64,000 bases of DNA from JAVBWI01 sp036677445 (GTDB taxonomy: Bacteria; Bacillota; Clostridia; Christensenellales; CAG-138): assembly GCA_036677445.1 (NCBI GenBank), contig JAVBWI010000019.1:68818-132817 (forward strand), given 5' to 3'. Position numbers and translations under genes: made by a program. Below the pieces are notes generated by a model that saw nothing but the letters and a program-made list of their open reading frames with translations, made no database searches and was not told the origin of the DNA. Below, one piece after another: positions 9,620 to 17,671 of this stretch. Position 1 is the stretch's first letter, and each line of letters opens with the position of its first letter.

Positions 9620-9807
9620 AGCTCTATAAAGTCGTAATCACGGAAAAGCTCCAAATGACCGTGGAGGTGGAAGCAGACAGCCGCATGGAGGCGGAGAAGA
9701 TTGCTTCCGACCAATGGCTCTCCGGTGAGCATGTTCTCGATGCTGAATGCTTCAAAGATGTAAATTTCAGAGCCGCTTTACCCGAGAGGGAGCGCCGTGA
9801 GCAGTGA
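9616..9807 (+). CDS. DpnD/PcfM-family protein
   Basis: A 63-residue protein beginning MKLYKVVITEKLQMTVEVEADSR-like, which matches the DpnD/PcfM family found beside mobilisation genes in Gram-positive conjugative elements. It is predicted alpha/beta, with no membrane or signal segment. It has no strong ribosome binding site of its own; translation is probably coupled to the 16-residue leader that overlaps its ATG. The role is unknown. Confidence 0.75.
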   Translation: MKLYKVVITEKLQMTVEVEADSRMEAEKIASDQWLSGEHVLDAECFKDVNFRAALPERERREQ

Positions 9808-9830
9808 TACGTTTCTCGGGCAGTAGAATC

Positions 9831-9905
9831 GGGGCGATGCTCTGCATCGTACTAACGAGCATTGGATAATGCCAGCATTATCCCCTCGTAAGGGGGCGAC
9901 CCCTA
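9831..9905. other. Hairpin cluster upstream of mobC, candidate oriT
   Basis: Three hairpins lie in 75 nt: CGATGC/GCATCG (loop TCT), a perfect 9-bp GGATAATGC/GCATTATCC, and AGGGG/CCCCT (loop GCGA). The segment ends about 25 nt before the mobC start. Origins of transfer are often found next to relaxosome genes and are built of such repeats, so this is a candidate oriT. The nic site cannot be assigned from sequence alone. Confidence 0.5.
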
Positions 9906-9932
9906 AACCCCAGATCCCATAAAGGAGGATTT

Positions 9933-10259
9933 ATGGTAAAACGCAATATCAAAATAACCTTTCGGCTTAACGCCAAAGAGAATCAGAAGCTGAAAAAGGA
10001 CGTAAAGAAATCGGGACTTTCACAGGAAACCTACATCCGCACGCTTCTTAACGGCTATGCGCCAAAGGAAATGCCTCCGCTCGATTACCACGTTATGACG
10101 CGAGAACTGAACGCCATCGGCAACAGCATCAATCAGATTGCGGCCCGCGCCAACACAACGGGCTTTTTTCTTGCCGATCAGTACGCCGGATATATGCAGG
10201 AATTTCGCAGCTCCGTGCTTTCCATTCAAAGAGCCGTCACCCAGCCGGAGAAGCTGTGA
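9933..10259 (+). CDS. mobC: Relaxosome protein MobC
   Basis: A 108-residue basic protein whose N-terminus (ITFRLNAKENQKLKKDVKKSG) resembles a ribbon-helix-helix DNA-binding fold, followed by the MobC-type region (ELNAIGNSINQIAARAN). MobC helps the relaxase to open DNA at oriT. The start has AAAGGAGG 5 nt upstream. It is one base from the relaxase gene, so the two are co-translated, and a hairpin-rich candidate oriT lies directly upstream. Confidence 0.9.
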   Translation: MVKRNIKITFRLNAKENQKLKKDVKKSGLSQETYIRTLLNGYAPKEMPPLDYHVMTRELNAIGNSINQIAARANTTGFFLADQYAGYMQEFRSSVLSIQRAVTQPEKL

Positions 10260-10260
10260 T

Positions 10261-11637
10261 ATGGCGACCACGCGGATATGGGCGGTTAAAAGCCGCGCCG
10301 ATCATGTTCTGGATTATGCCATGAATCCCGATAAGACCGCAAATCCGGCATGGAGCAAGGACGAGTACCAGACCATGCGCGACGTGATGGACTACGCCAT
10401 GAACGACTATAAAACCGAGCATCAGTATTATGTGACCGCGCTCAACTGCAACGCCGACTGCGCTCGCGGGCAGATGCAGCTTACTAAACAGCAATTTCAG
10501 AAAACGGACGGCATTCTAGCCTTCCACGGCTACCAAAGCTTTGCCGAGGGCGAGGTGGACGCGGACACCGCGCACAAAATCGGCGTGAAGCTTGCGGGGG
10601 AGCTATGGCCGGAATTTCAGGTCATCGTAGCGACGCACCTGAACACCCATTGCTTTCATAATCATTTCGTGCTCAACTCCGTGTCATTCCTGCATGGCGG
10701 CAAATTCAACGCCTGCCGCGCCAGCTATGCAAAAATGCGCGCCACGTCTGATCGGCTGTGCAGGGAGTACGGGCTTTCTGTTATCACAGAGCATACGGCA
10801 TATTACCCCAAGCATTATGCTGAGTGGGACGCGAAGGAAAAAGGTCAGCCCACATGGCGTAGCGCCATCCGCGAGGATGTGGATAAGGCGGTCATGGCGT
10901 CCATGAGCTTTCAGGCGTTTATCCGTTCCCTGAAGGACGTGGGGTATGAAGTCAAAACGGGTGTGAAGCACATGGCAGTGCGACCGCCGGGTAAGGAACG
11001 GTTTGTACGCCTGCGCTCTCTGGGTGAAAGCTACACCGAGGAAGCAATCAGAGAGCGGATTTTGAAGCAGCGCGCGCCTATGCACCCGCCACGGGCGGAG
11101 CCGCCCAAGATACTGCACGTCCGGGTGTACGGGGATTTCCATCTTTCCAAAATCACATGGAAGGGACTGCGGGCGCTGTATTTCTTCTATTTAAGAAAGC
11201 TGCGGGCCGCACAGCGCCAACCGCAAGGAAAAACTCCCTACCTGCTGCGTGAGGATTTGAGGAACTTGGACGCTCTGGACGCGCAATCGCGGTTTCTGTT
11301 CAAACATGGTATCGATACAGCCGAGCAGCTTGCCGATTACCGCGATGTTGCGGACGGCCAGCTCAAAGAGCTATATGCCGAGCGCAAGGCCTTGAACAAT
11401 GAGCAGCGCCGCACGGGTGTTTTCAAAACGCGCATAGCGGAGATCCGCGCGCGGATTGCCGACCTATCCGAGCAGGCGAAACCACTTCGCGAAGAAGTAA
11501 AGCTGTGCGACACCATTCTGGAGCGATACTATATTTTGAAAGAAAAGACGGCACGTATAAAACAAGCACTTCCAATGAAAGAAGATATATCTTTTAGTGG
11601 CAAAGCTATAAAAAAGAGTTGTAACAAGTTGCGTTGA
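10261..11637 (+). CDS. MOBP-like relaxase
   Basis: A 458-residue relaxase that nicks one strand at oriT and stays bound to its 5' end. Tyr19 in LDYAMNPDKT is the probable nucleophile. A histidine cluster (His126, His130, His133, His135 in HLNTHCFHNHF) is the metal-binding triad region. The C-terminal third is helical and coiled. The frame is open 123 nt further upstream inside mobC, but ATG 10261, one base after the mobC stop, fits family starts. The last 25 or so residues are encoded by AT-rich DNA unlike the rest and run straight into the promoter of the reverse transcriptase unit, so the natural C-terminus was probably replaced when that cargo was inserted. Confidence 0.9.
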   Translation: MATTRIWAVKSRADHVLDYAMNPDKTANPAWSKDEYQTMRDVMDYAMNDYKTEHQYYVTALNCNADCARGQMQLTKQQFQKTDGILAFHGYQSFAEGEVDADTAHKIGVKLAGELWPEFQVIVATHLNTHCFHNHFVLNSVSFLHGGKFNACRASYAKMRATSDRLCREYGLSVITEHTAYYPKHYAEWDAKEKGQPTWRSAIREDVDKAVMASMSFQAFIRSLKDVGYEVKTGVKHMAVRPPGKERFVRLRSLGESYTEEAIRERILKQRAPMHPPRAEPPKILHVRVYGDFHLSKITWKGLRALYFFYLRKLRAAQRQPQGKTPYLLREDLRNLDALDAQSRFLFKHGIDTAEQLADYRDVADGQLKELYAERKALNNEQRRTGVFKTRIAEIRARIADLSEQAKPLREEVKLCDTILERYYILKEKTARIKQALPMKEDISFSGKAIKKSCNKLR

Positions 11638-11663
11638 CTAAATATGGATATGTACGGTATAAT
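11634..11663 (+). promoter_or_regulatory. Strong sigma-A promoter for the RNA/reverse transcriptase unit
   Basis: TTGACT and a perfect TATAAT are separated by 18 nt. The -35 box overlaps the relaxase stop codon. It would start a transcript near 11670, about 320 nt before the reverse transcriptase start, which points to a purposeful non-coding RNA. Confidence 0.8.
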
Positions 11664-11669
11664 AGGCAT

Positions 11670-11983
11670 GCTCTACACGATTTGGTGTAGGTGATGGAGA
11701 TTGTTGTCAAGCCTTGCGCAAGAGTTTCTTTGAATATTTCTCGCACAAGCTGATCATGGTCGATCAGCAATATGATTGCTGTCAAGCACAATAGACACAA
11801 GAATTTGTTGATTGAACTTCCCTCCATGACTATTATAACATAGTCTATCATTGGGCGAATTTGGGTAGTTGGCATTCCAACACAAGTTTACTTCGGTAAA
11901 AAAGTGAATACCATGTTTAAAAGTATACCTGCCAACTTAGGAACACTACCCTCCATGTTGGCGGGTATTGCGCTATATAGGGG
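11670..11983 (+). ncRNA. Structured RNA upstream of defence reverse transcriptase (DRT2-like template)
   Basis: This 314-nt non-coding stretch lies between a strong promoter and the reverse transcriptase gene and folds into many hairpins. They include CTACAC/GTGTAG near 11674, a perfect 7-bp GCTGATC/GATCAGC near 11749, GACTAT/ATAGTC near 11828, a TTAC-TTCG-GTAA tetraloop near 11889, and a 12-bp ATACCTGCCAAC pairing (one G-T) with GTTGGCGGGTAT that closes the 3' part. In DRT2 systems a non-coding RNA next to the reverse transcriptase gene is copied by rolling-circle reverse transcription. Two ACAC tetranucleotides sit exactly 120 nt apart (11675, 11795), and the complementary strand between them is stop-free in phase. 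RNA boundaries are inferred. Confidence 0.65.
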
Positions 11984-11992
11984 ATGGGAACT

Positions 11993-13315
11993 ATGGATAT
12001 TGAAGCTTGGAAAAAGCGCAATGCAACCCCCAAATATTATGCTCATTTTGATAAACGGGTATCTGTTCATGAAGCATGGCCATACATTTCCAATCCCATC
12101 AGGGTTGCCCACCATGGATTTTATCCGTTTATCCATTATCAGCAGAAATTTAACAAGTATAGCAAAGAAGAGGGAGTTAAGCCCAAAGAACGTGAGCTAT
12201 GCTATGCTGCTCATATTGATCGCTATATATATTCATATTATGGTTTTCTACTAAACGAAAAATATATAAGCAGAGTCATAAAAGATGGCATATCGGATTC
12301 TGCTGTTGCATATCGTACTGACTTAGGCTGTAATAATATCCATTTTGCAAAAAGGGCTTTTGATTTTATTCGTGACAATAGTCCTTGCTTCATTGTCGTA
12401 GGTGATTTTACTCATTTTTTTGATAAACTTAATCATCGATATCTAAAAAGGCAATTGTGTAATTTACTTGAGACAAAGGTTCTTGCTCCCGACTTTTATG
12501 CCGTGTTTAAAAATATTACGAGATTTGCTACTTGGAATTTAGAAGACCTCTTGCAAATTAATAAATTCGAAAATACAAGACAAGGGGTTAGAACGTTAAA
12601 CCAAAGGCCTCAGGTTTTAACCCCTGACCAATTTAAGCTGTTAAAAAAGGACTATATCAATCCGCATGCAGAGCCCTTTGGTATCCCTCAAGGTTCCCCA
12701 ATAAGTGCAATTTTATCGAATATATACATGCTGGATTTTGATAAAAAGCTTCGGCAATTTACCGATGAAAATTCAGGCCTATATATGCGATATAGCGATG
12801 ATTTTATTGTAATCTTGCCTGGTCGTGATAGTCAATCCTTCTCACAGCAACTTAAATGGATACAAACTCTTGTTCAGGATACAGACGGATTAGAATTGCA
12901 AGAGGAAAAGACGCAGGCGTTTTCATATAGCCCGTTGGAATTGCAGAATGTCAATGCGGATTATTTTGAATTAGCTGTACAGGGTAAGAGTTTTCTTAAT
13001 TACTTAGGTTTCACTTTTGATGGAAAGACTGTGACAATTCGAGATAAGACTTTATCAAAATATCATTATAGGATGTATCGTAAAGCTAAATTTATCGTTA
13101 AGAGTAAAGGCTACACAAAATTCGGCAGTAGAATTAGCAAAAAGAATCTGTACAATTTGTATACTGTAAAAGGTGCTAATAAAGGGAATGGCAATTTTAT
13201 TACTTATGTGCAGCGGGCGGAAGATGTGTTTGGAAACGGTGAAGCCATTGCGAGAGGTACTAAGAATCACTTGGGAAAAATTAAAAGAGTTTTAAATACT
13301 CCACAATCCCTCTAA
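11993..13315 (+). CDS. Defence-type reverse transcriptase, probably DRT2 (UG2)
   Basis: A 440-residue stand-alone reverse transcriptase. Visible motifs are VVGDFTHFFDKLNH (motif A, about 136), FGIPQGSPISAILSN (about 229) and YSDD (about 267). The N-terminal YYAHFD, HHGFYPFIHY, NNIHFAKRAF and related blocks match my memory of DRT2 antiviral reverse transcriptases. There is no maturase X domain, no HNH endonuclease and no intron boundary, so it is not a group II intron protein. ATG 11993 has AGGGG at 9 nt; another ATG at 11984 touches that site directly. It is preceded by a long structured RNA with its own promoter and followed by a terminator, forming a self-contained AT-rich module between relaxase and PcfB. 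Subtype assignment is the weaker part. Confidence 0.8.
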   Translation: MDIEAWKKRNATPKYYAHFDKRVSVHEAWPYISNPIRVAHHGFYPFIHYQQKFNKYSKEEGVKPKERELCYAAHIDRYIYSYYGFLLNEKYISRVIKDGISDSAVAYRTDLGCNNIHFAKRAFDFIRDNSPCFIVVGDFTHFFDKLNHRYLKRQLCNLLETKVLAPDFYAVFKNITRFATWNLEDLLQINKFENTRQGVRTLNQRPQVLTPDQFKLLKKDYINPHAEPFGIPQGSPISAILSNIYMLDFDKKLRQFTDENSGLYMRYSDDFIVILPGRDSQSFSQQLKWIQTLVQDTDGLELQEEKTQAFSYSPLELQNVNADYFELAVQGKSFLNYLGFTFDGKTVTIRDKTLSKYHYRMYRKAKFIVKSKGYTKFGSRISKKNLYNLYTVKGANKGNGNFITYVQRAEDVFGNGEAIARGTKNHLGKIKRVLNTPQSL

Positions 13316-13355
13316 ATTATAAAAGGATATCCTATTGACGTTTAACGGCATTAAG

Positions 13356-13381
13356 GTGCTTTTTTGAGAAGCGCTTTTTTT
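13356..13381 (+). terminator. Terminator ending the reverse transcriptase unit
   Basis: An 8-bp stem (GTGCTTTT with AGAAGCGC, including G-T pairs, loop TTG) is followed by seven T. It isolates the cargo transcript from the transfer operon. Confidence 0.65.
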
Positions 13382-13410
13382 ATGCTTGGAATCAAGAAAG
13401 GAGCTGATGA

Positions 13411-14247
13411 ATGATGTCCCAACAAGGAGAAGCGGCAGAGCAGATCGTCAACATGGCCACTAACATTACGGTCAAGGGCGTGGAGTTCGCCACCAATCTT
13501 GCAGGTAAGGGCGCGTTATCCCTTGCCACTTTTTTGATCGCTGCCCTGAAAGACCAAAAGCGCACGAAGGGCAAGGCGCGTATGCAGGCGTTCAGCGGCA
13601 AGCCCACCAAGGTATTTGTTATAAAAAACAAGGATATGCGGCTGTTTGCCGAGGAAGCCAAAAAGTACGGTGTCCTGTATGCCGCCGTGGTGAACAAAAA
13701 GCAGCCGGACGGCTTGGTGGATGTGGTGGTGAACGCCAACGATGCAGCCAAGGTCAACCGCATCGCGGAGCGGTTCGCCCTATCCACAGTGGATGTGGAG
13801 AAGATACGGGCGGATATTCAAAAGGCGCGTGAGGATAGAGCCAGACAGGAGGCGCAGAAGGAGCGTCCCACTCCGCCCGCTGAAAAGCAGGTGCATACCG
13901 TGGATGACGCGGCCCTTGATGAAATGCTGGGCGGTTCGGAGCCGCAGCCGCAGAAAACGGAGCATCGGCAGCCCGCCGATATAACGGAGAAAATGCCAAA
14001 CCCTACACAGGCGAGGACGGAAAGCCCGAATCCGTCCGCGCCTTCCTTCGGCAGCAACAAGCGTTCCGGCGCGGAGAATTCTGAGCAGGAGCGCGTGCGT
14101 CCTTCTGTGCGCCAGCAGATCAGAGAAATCAGGGAGGAGCGCCAAGCTGCCAAATCGGATCAGAAGCAGCCGACGCGCGATAAAACGCGGCAGACCGTCC
14201 ACAAGCAGCCTATACAAAAGCAAACACCAAAAGCGAAAGGAAGGTAA
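13411..14247 (+). CDS. PcfB-family conjugation protein
   Basis: A 278-residue protein with a PcfB/DUF3801-type N-terminal domain (about 1-130; QGEAAEQIVNMATNITVKGVEF, YGVLYAAVVNKK) and a long, disordered, Gln/Pro/Lys/Arg-rich tail. In enterococcal pCF10, PcfB-type proteins are accessory factors working with the VirD4-type coupling protein encoded nearby, as here. Two adjacent ATG codons follow an AAAGGAG site; either could serve. It opens the mating-apparatus operon after the reverse transcriptase insertion. Confidence 0.8.
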   Translation: MMSQQGEAAEQIVNMATNITVKGVEFATNLAGKGALSLATFLIAALKDQKRTKGKARMQAFSGKPTKVFVIKNKDMRLFAEEAKKYGVLYAAVVNKKQPDGLVDVVVNANDAAKVNRIAERFALSTVDVEKIRADIQKAREDRARQEAQKERPTPPAEKQVHTVDDAALDEMLGGSEPQPQKTEHRQPADITEKMPNPTQARTESPNPSAPSFGSNKRSGAENSEQERVRPSVRQQIREIREERQAAKSDQKQPTRDKTRQTVHKQPIQKQTPKAKGR

Positions 14248-14252
14248 TTATC

Positions 14253-15095
14253 ATGGAGAGCTTTGACAGCTTATTTGATATGCAGGCGAAAAACCAGCCC
14301 GAGCAGCCTTTTGATAAAGATGCTTGGGCCGAAAAGAAGCAGGCGCAGCGTGCGGAATTGTACGAAATGATCGACGAGATGGTGGGCAGGGCGCTGGGCG
14401 AGCCGGATATGCTTGCCGTCTATTTACAGATGCAGGCGCGGCTTGGAAAAACGAGCGTTTCCAACACCCTGCTGATTACGGCGCAGAAGCCCGACGCTAC
14501 CCGGGTGATGAGCTTTGAGGACTGGCAGCAAAAAGGGCGTTCTGTTAAGCGCAATGAAAAGGCACTGCTGATTCTGGAAGCGAACGGCGAATACCAGCGG
14601 GAGGACGGGGGCATGGCAACCTCCTACGATGTGAAGCGAGTATTTGACGTATCGCAGACCCACGGGAAGCCTGTTCAGCAAAGGGTTACGCTTTCCATGC
14701 CGCTGCGCACAAAGCTCAAGGCGCTCATGACGGATACGCCCGTGCCGGTCAAGCCCTCGGATCGAGTATCGGAAAGCATCGGGGCGTTGTATTCATCGGA
14801 GGACAATACGCAGGACTGGAACAAGCTGTTCTTTGTGATTGCACGGGAGCTTGCCCGCGCGTACGGAACAGAGGATACCTTCCTTTGCGATTGCGCCGCA
14901 AATATCGCCTGCGAGCGTTTTGGTATTCCGCCCATGACATGTGACCGCATTCCGGACGAATATGCCCCGCTCGATGTGCGGGAGAAGCGCGAGGCGTTAG
15001 GTAAAATGCGCGAAGCGGCCAATGAAATCGTGGAGCGCACGGACAGAAATCTGTATGCTGAGTACCAGCAGCAAAAAAATCAGCCGGAGAGGTAG
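14253..15095 (+). CDS. ArdC-N-like ICE protein
   Basis: A 280-residue protein whose central part (YLQMQARLGKTSVSNTLLITAQKPDATRVMSFEDWQQ) resembles the N-terminal domain of ArdC-type antirestriction proteins, the same module seen at the start of the giant helicase. The C-terminal half (DWNKLFFVIARELARAYG) is helical without the HExxH of ArdC proteases. It may bind single-stranded DNA or shield incoming DNA, but this is inference. It starts 5 nt after PcfB with a good AAGGAAGG site. Confidence 0.6.
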   Translation: MESFDSLFDMQAKNQPEQPFDKDAWAEKKQAQRAELYEMIDEMVGRALGEPDMLAVYLQMQARLGKTSVSNTLLITAQKPDATRVMSFEDWQQKGRSVKRNEKALLILEANGEYQREDGGMATSYDVKRVFDVSQTHGKPVQQRVTLSMPLRTKLKALMTDTPVPVKPSDRVSESIGALYSSEDNTQDWNKLFFVIARELARAYGTEDTFLCDCAANIACERFGIPPMTCDRIPDEYAPLDVREKREALGKMREAANEIVERTDRNLYAEYQQQKNQPER

Positions 15096-15101
15096 TGTGC
15101 T

Positions 15102-15287
15102 ATGGAGGAAAAGCATGTGATCGAGGTGGATGATTACCAGCGGGGGCTGATTATCAATTCGCTAAACGACAAGCGCAACGCGCTTGTGGAGCAGGACAAG
15201 GACACCGAATTTGTGGACGAAACGCTGCTTGAGATCATTGATGCGCCTAAGAAAAAGCAAAAGCGGCGCGAGGAACTTGAACGATGA
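15102..15287 (+). CDS. Small charged ICE protein
   Basis: A 61-residue, highly charged protein without membrane segments, encoded between the ArdC-like and VirD4 genes. Its stop overlaps the VirD4 start as ATGA, so it is translated with the operon. Small proteins of this type are common at this position in related elements. No function is known. Confidence 0.7.
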   Translation: MEEKHVIEVDDYQRGLIINSLNDKRNALVEQDKDTEFVDETLLEIIDAPKKKQKRREELER

Positions 15288-17065
15288 GCATTCCGAGTGA
15301 GGATAAGCGCACGGGCTTCATCCTGATGGGACTCGGCGTAATTCCTGTTGTGTGGGCGGCCTTGATGGTCGCCCCTTTTTTATCCGGGGGACTTGCGGGC
15401 ATCGTCGAGGGCTTCACCTCGGGCATAAACAGTCCAACGGCGATCACATGGTGCGCAGATTCCCCGAGGGCCATTCTCATTTTACTGCTCATCTACGGCA
15501 TGAGCATCGGCGTGTATCTTGCCACCCGCCGCAATTACCGCAAGGGTGAGGAGCACGGCAGCGCGCAATGGGGCAGCGCCGCGCAGATCGTCAAAAGGTA
15601 CGCGGATAAGGATAAGTTGCAAAATATACTCTTGACGCAGAATACGCGCATCGGACTGGACGGGCGCAGGCATCGTCGAAATATTAATGTCATGGTGGTG
15701 GGCGGCAGCGGCGCGGGCAAGACCCGCTTTTACGCGAAACCCAACGTTATGCAGGCCAACACGTCCTTTATCGTACTTGACAGCAAGGGTGAAATTCTGC
15801 GCGATACAGGTTATCTTCTGGAGCGGCAGGGCTACAGCCTCAAGGTACTTGATCTCATCAACACGCACAGAAGCCACGGCTTCAATCCCTTTGTGTACCT
15901 GCGGGATGATAAGGACGTGCTGCGGCTGGTCAGCAATCTCATCCGAAACACCACGCCCAAGGGATCGCAGAGCAACGATCCCTTCTGGGAGCGCGCCGAA
16001 ACCGCGCTGCTGGAGGCACTGATCCTCTACCTGATGAACGAAGCGCCACCCGAGGAACAGAACTTCCCGATGGTCATGGAAATGATTAACGCCGCCGAGG
16101 TCAAAGAGGAGGATGAAGAATACGCAAGCGTTCTTGACGAACTGTTTGAGCGCCTTGCCATGCGTGACCCCGATCACCTTGCGGTCAAGCAATACCACAT
16201 CTTCAAGCTGGCGGCGGGCAAAACCGCAAAATCCATCCTTATAAGTCTGGGCGTCCGTCTGGAGAAATTCAATCTGCCGCAGATTGCTTCGGTGGTCTGC
16301 CATGACGAGCTGGATATCCCCTCGCTTGGACAAAAGAAAACGGCGCTGTTCGCCATCATCCCCGATAACGACAGCAGCCTGAACTTCATCATCGGGATGA
16401 TGTACTCATCTGTGTTTCAGGAGCTTTACTATCTGGCCGATCATGTGCACGGTGGCAGGCTCCCTGTCCACGTCCATTGCGTGATGGATGAGTTTGCGAA
16501 CGTTGCCCTGCCCGATGAGTTTGACAAGCTCCTTGCCACCATGCGCAGCCGTGAAATTTCGGTATCCATCATCATACAGAACATCGCGCAGTTAAAGGCG
16601 TTGTTTGAAAAGCAATGGGAGAGTATACTCGGTAATTGTGACGAATTTCTGTATCTCGGCGGTAACGAGGACTCCACGCATGAGCTTGTGAGCAAGAAAC
16701 TCGGTAAGGCGACCATCGACACCAATACCTACGGAAGAAGTTCGGGCAGGAACGGCAACTACTCCACCAATTGGCAAATCAGCGGCCGTGAGCTGTATAC
16801 CCCGGACGAGGTTCGCATGCTCGACAACCGCTATGCCCTGCTTTTCATTCGCGGCGAGCGCGCTGTGCAGGATGAAAAGTACGATATTCTACGGCATCCC
16901 AACATCAAAATGACAGCGGACGGCGGTATGCGGTCCTACATTCACGGTCAGGCGCCTTATGCGCATGACCTTCATGATATTCTGCTGGACGGCGCTTACG
17001 AGGACTATGAAGTGCTTTCAGAGGATGAAATAAACCAACTCTATGAAAAAGAATCGGAGGAATAA
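15284..17065 (+). CDS. VirD4-like type IV coupling ATPase
   Basis: A 593-residue coupling protein that recruits the relaxosome and pumps DNA to the mating channel. Two N-terminal membrane segments (about 10-45 and 60-78) anchor it, and the ATPase follows. Walker A is GGSGAGKT near 139 and Walker B is VHCVMDEFANV near 397. A Tra-type tail completes the domain (NIAQLKALFEKQWESILGNCDEFLYLGG). The length is normal for the TcpA/VirD4 family of Gram-positive ICEs. Translation is coupled to the preceding small gene. Confidence 0.95.
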   Translation: MSIPSEDKRTGFILMGLGVIPVVWAALMVAPFLSGGLAGIVEGFTSGINSPTAITWCADSPRAILILLLIYGMSIGVYLATRRNYRKGEEHGSAQWGSAAQIVKRYADKDKLQNILLTQNTRIGLDGRRHRRNINVMVVGGSGAGKTRFYAKPNVMQANTSFIVLDSKGEILRDTGYLLERQGYSLKVLDLINTHRSHGFNPFVYLRDDKDVLRLVSNLIRNTTPKGSQSNDPFWERAETALLEALILYLMNEAPPEEQNFPMVMEMINAAEVKEEDEEYASVLDELFERLAMRDPDHLAVKQYHIFKLAAGKTAKSILISLGVRLEKFNLPQIASVVCHDELDIPSLGQKKTALFAIIPDNDSSLNFIIGMMYSSVFQELYYLADHVHGGRLPVHVHCVMDEFANVALPDEFDKLLATMRSREISVSIIIQNIAQLKALFEKQWESILGNCDEFLYLGGNEDSTHELVSKKLGKATIDTNTYGRSSGRNGNYSTNWQISGRELYTPDEVRMLDNRYALLFIRGERAVQDEKYDILRHPNIKMTADGGMRSYIHGQAPYAHDLHDILLDGAYEDYEVLSEDEINQLYEKESEE

Positions 17066-17069
17066 GAAT

Positions 17070-17366
17070 ATGTCTGAGAAAATGAAGCGGACCCTTACCC
17101 TGTTTTGCGCCCTTGTACTGGTATTCTCTATCACCACGACCGCCTTTGCTACCGACGATCCCCTTGAGGTTGTCAACAACCTTTCCGAATTCATATTTGG
17201 ATTAATAAGGGCGATTGGTATGATCCTGCTGGCGTTCGGCATCGTGCAGGTGGGCTTGTCGCTCAAAAGCCACGATCCAAGCCAGCGCGCCAACGGTTTC
17301 CTGACGTTGGCAGGTGGCGTCATCATCACCTTCGCGCGTGAGATTTTGGATCTCATCACGGGCTGA
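17070..17366 (+). CDS. Maff2-family membrane protein
   Basis: A 98-residue protein with a signal-peptide-like N-terminus (residues 1-28, ending ATTAFA-like) and two further hydrophobic segments. It matches the Maff2 family, always found between VirD4 and VirB6-like genes in these elements and similar in size and topology to VirB2 pilin-like subunits. It starts 4 nt after VirD4 with CGGAGG in front; an upstream in-frame ATG lies inside VirD4 and is not used here. Confidence 0.85.
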   Translation: MSEKMKRTLTLFCALVLVFSITTTAFATDDPLEVVNNLSEFIFGLIRAIGMILLAFGIVQVGLSLKSHDPSQRANGFLTLAGGVIITFAREILDLITG

Positions 17367-17379
17367 CGGGAGGCGCAAT

Positions 17380-17607
17380 ATGGGACAATTCGCGCCAATT
17401 ACGGAGCAGATGCACATTCACTCGCTGGACGGCGGGCTTGCGGAGGCCACTATCATAGAAAAGGTTGGTGATAACAAATACATCGCGGAGTATGGCGGCA
17501 TCAAATGCACCGCCATTTATAATCCCTTTGTCGGCCGCTTCTACTTGGACGACAAATACGGGGTTATACGGGATAAGGCGCATGACAGGGACGAGCCCTG
17601 CCGATAG
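17380..17607 (+). CDS. Small conserved ICE protein
   Basis: A 75-residue soluble protein (FAPITEQMHIHSLDGG, TIIEKVGDNKYIAEYGG) of a type regularly found between Maff2 and VirB6-like genes. It is predicted beta-rich. The ATG follows GGGAGG; the longer frame upstream overlaps Maff2. The function is unknown. A strong hairpin lies just downstream. Confidence 0.7.
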   Translation: MGQFAPITEQMHIHSLDGGLAEATIIEKVGDNKYIAEYGGIKCTAIYNPFVGRFYLDDKYGVIRDKAHDRDEPCR

Positions 17608-17616
17608 CGCCTATGC

Positions 17617-17651
17617 AAGGCAAGCCCGCGCCAAAGCGCGGGCTTTGCCTT
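17617..17651. other. Strong intra-operon hairpin
   Basis: AAGGCAAGCCCGCG pairs with CGCGGGCTTTGCCTT (one bulged T) around a 6-nt loop. No T-tract follows, so it more likely shapes mRNA stability or expression of the VirB6-like gene than ends transcription. Confidence 0.5.
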
Positions 17652-17671
17652 AGAAAGTGAGGTGAACCTGT

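Noticed and set aside
11606..11875. Conventional minus-strand gene opposite the RNA region
   Set aside because: No ribosome binding site or promoter on the minus strand; it is mentioned only as a possible concatemeric product of the template RNA.
11984..13315. Group II intron with intron-encoded reverse transcriptase
   Set aside because: No maturase or HNH domain, no intron 5' GTGYG boundary or domain V-like hairpin was seen, and the gene has its own promoter, upstream RNA and terminator.
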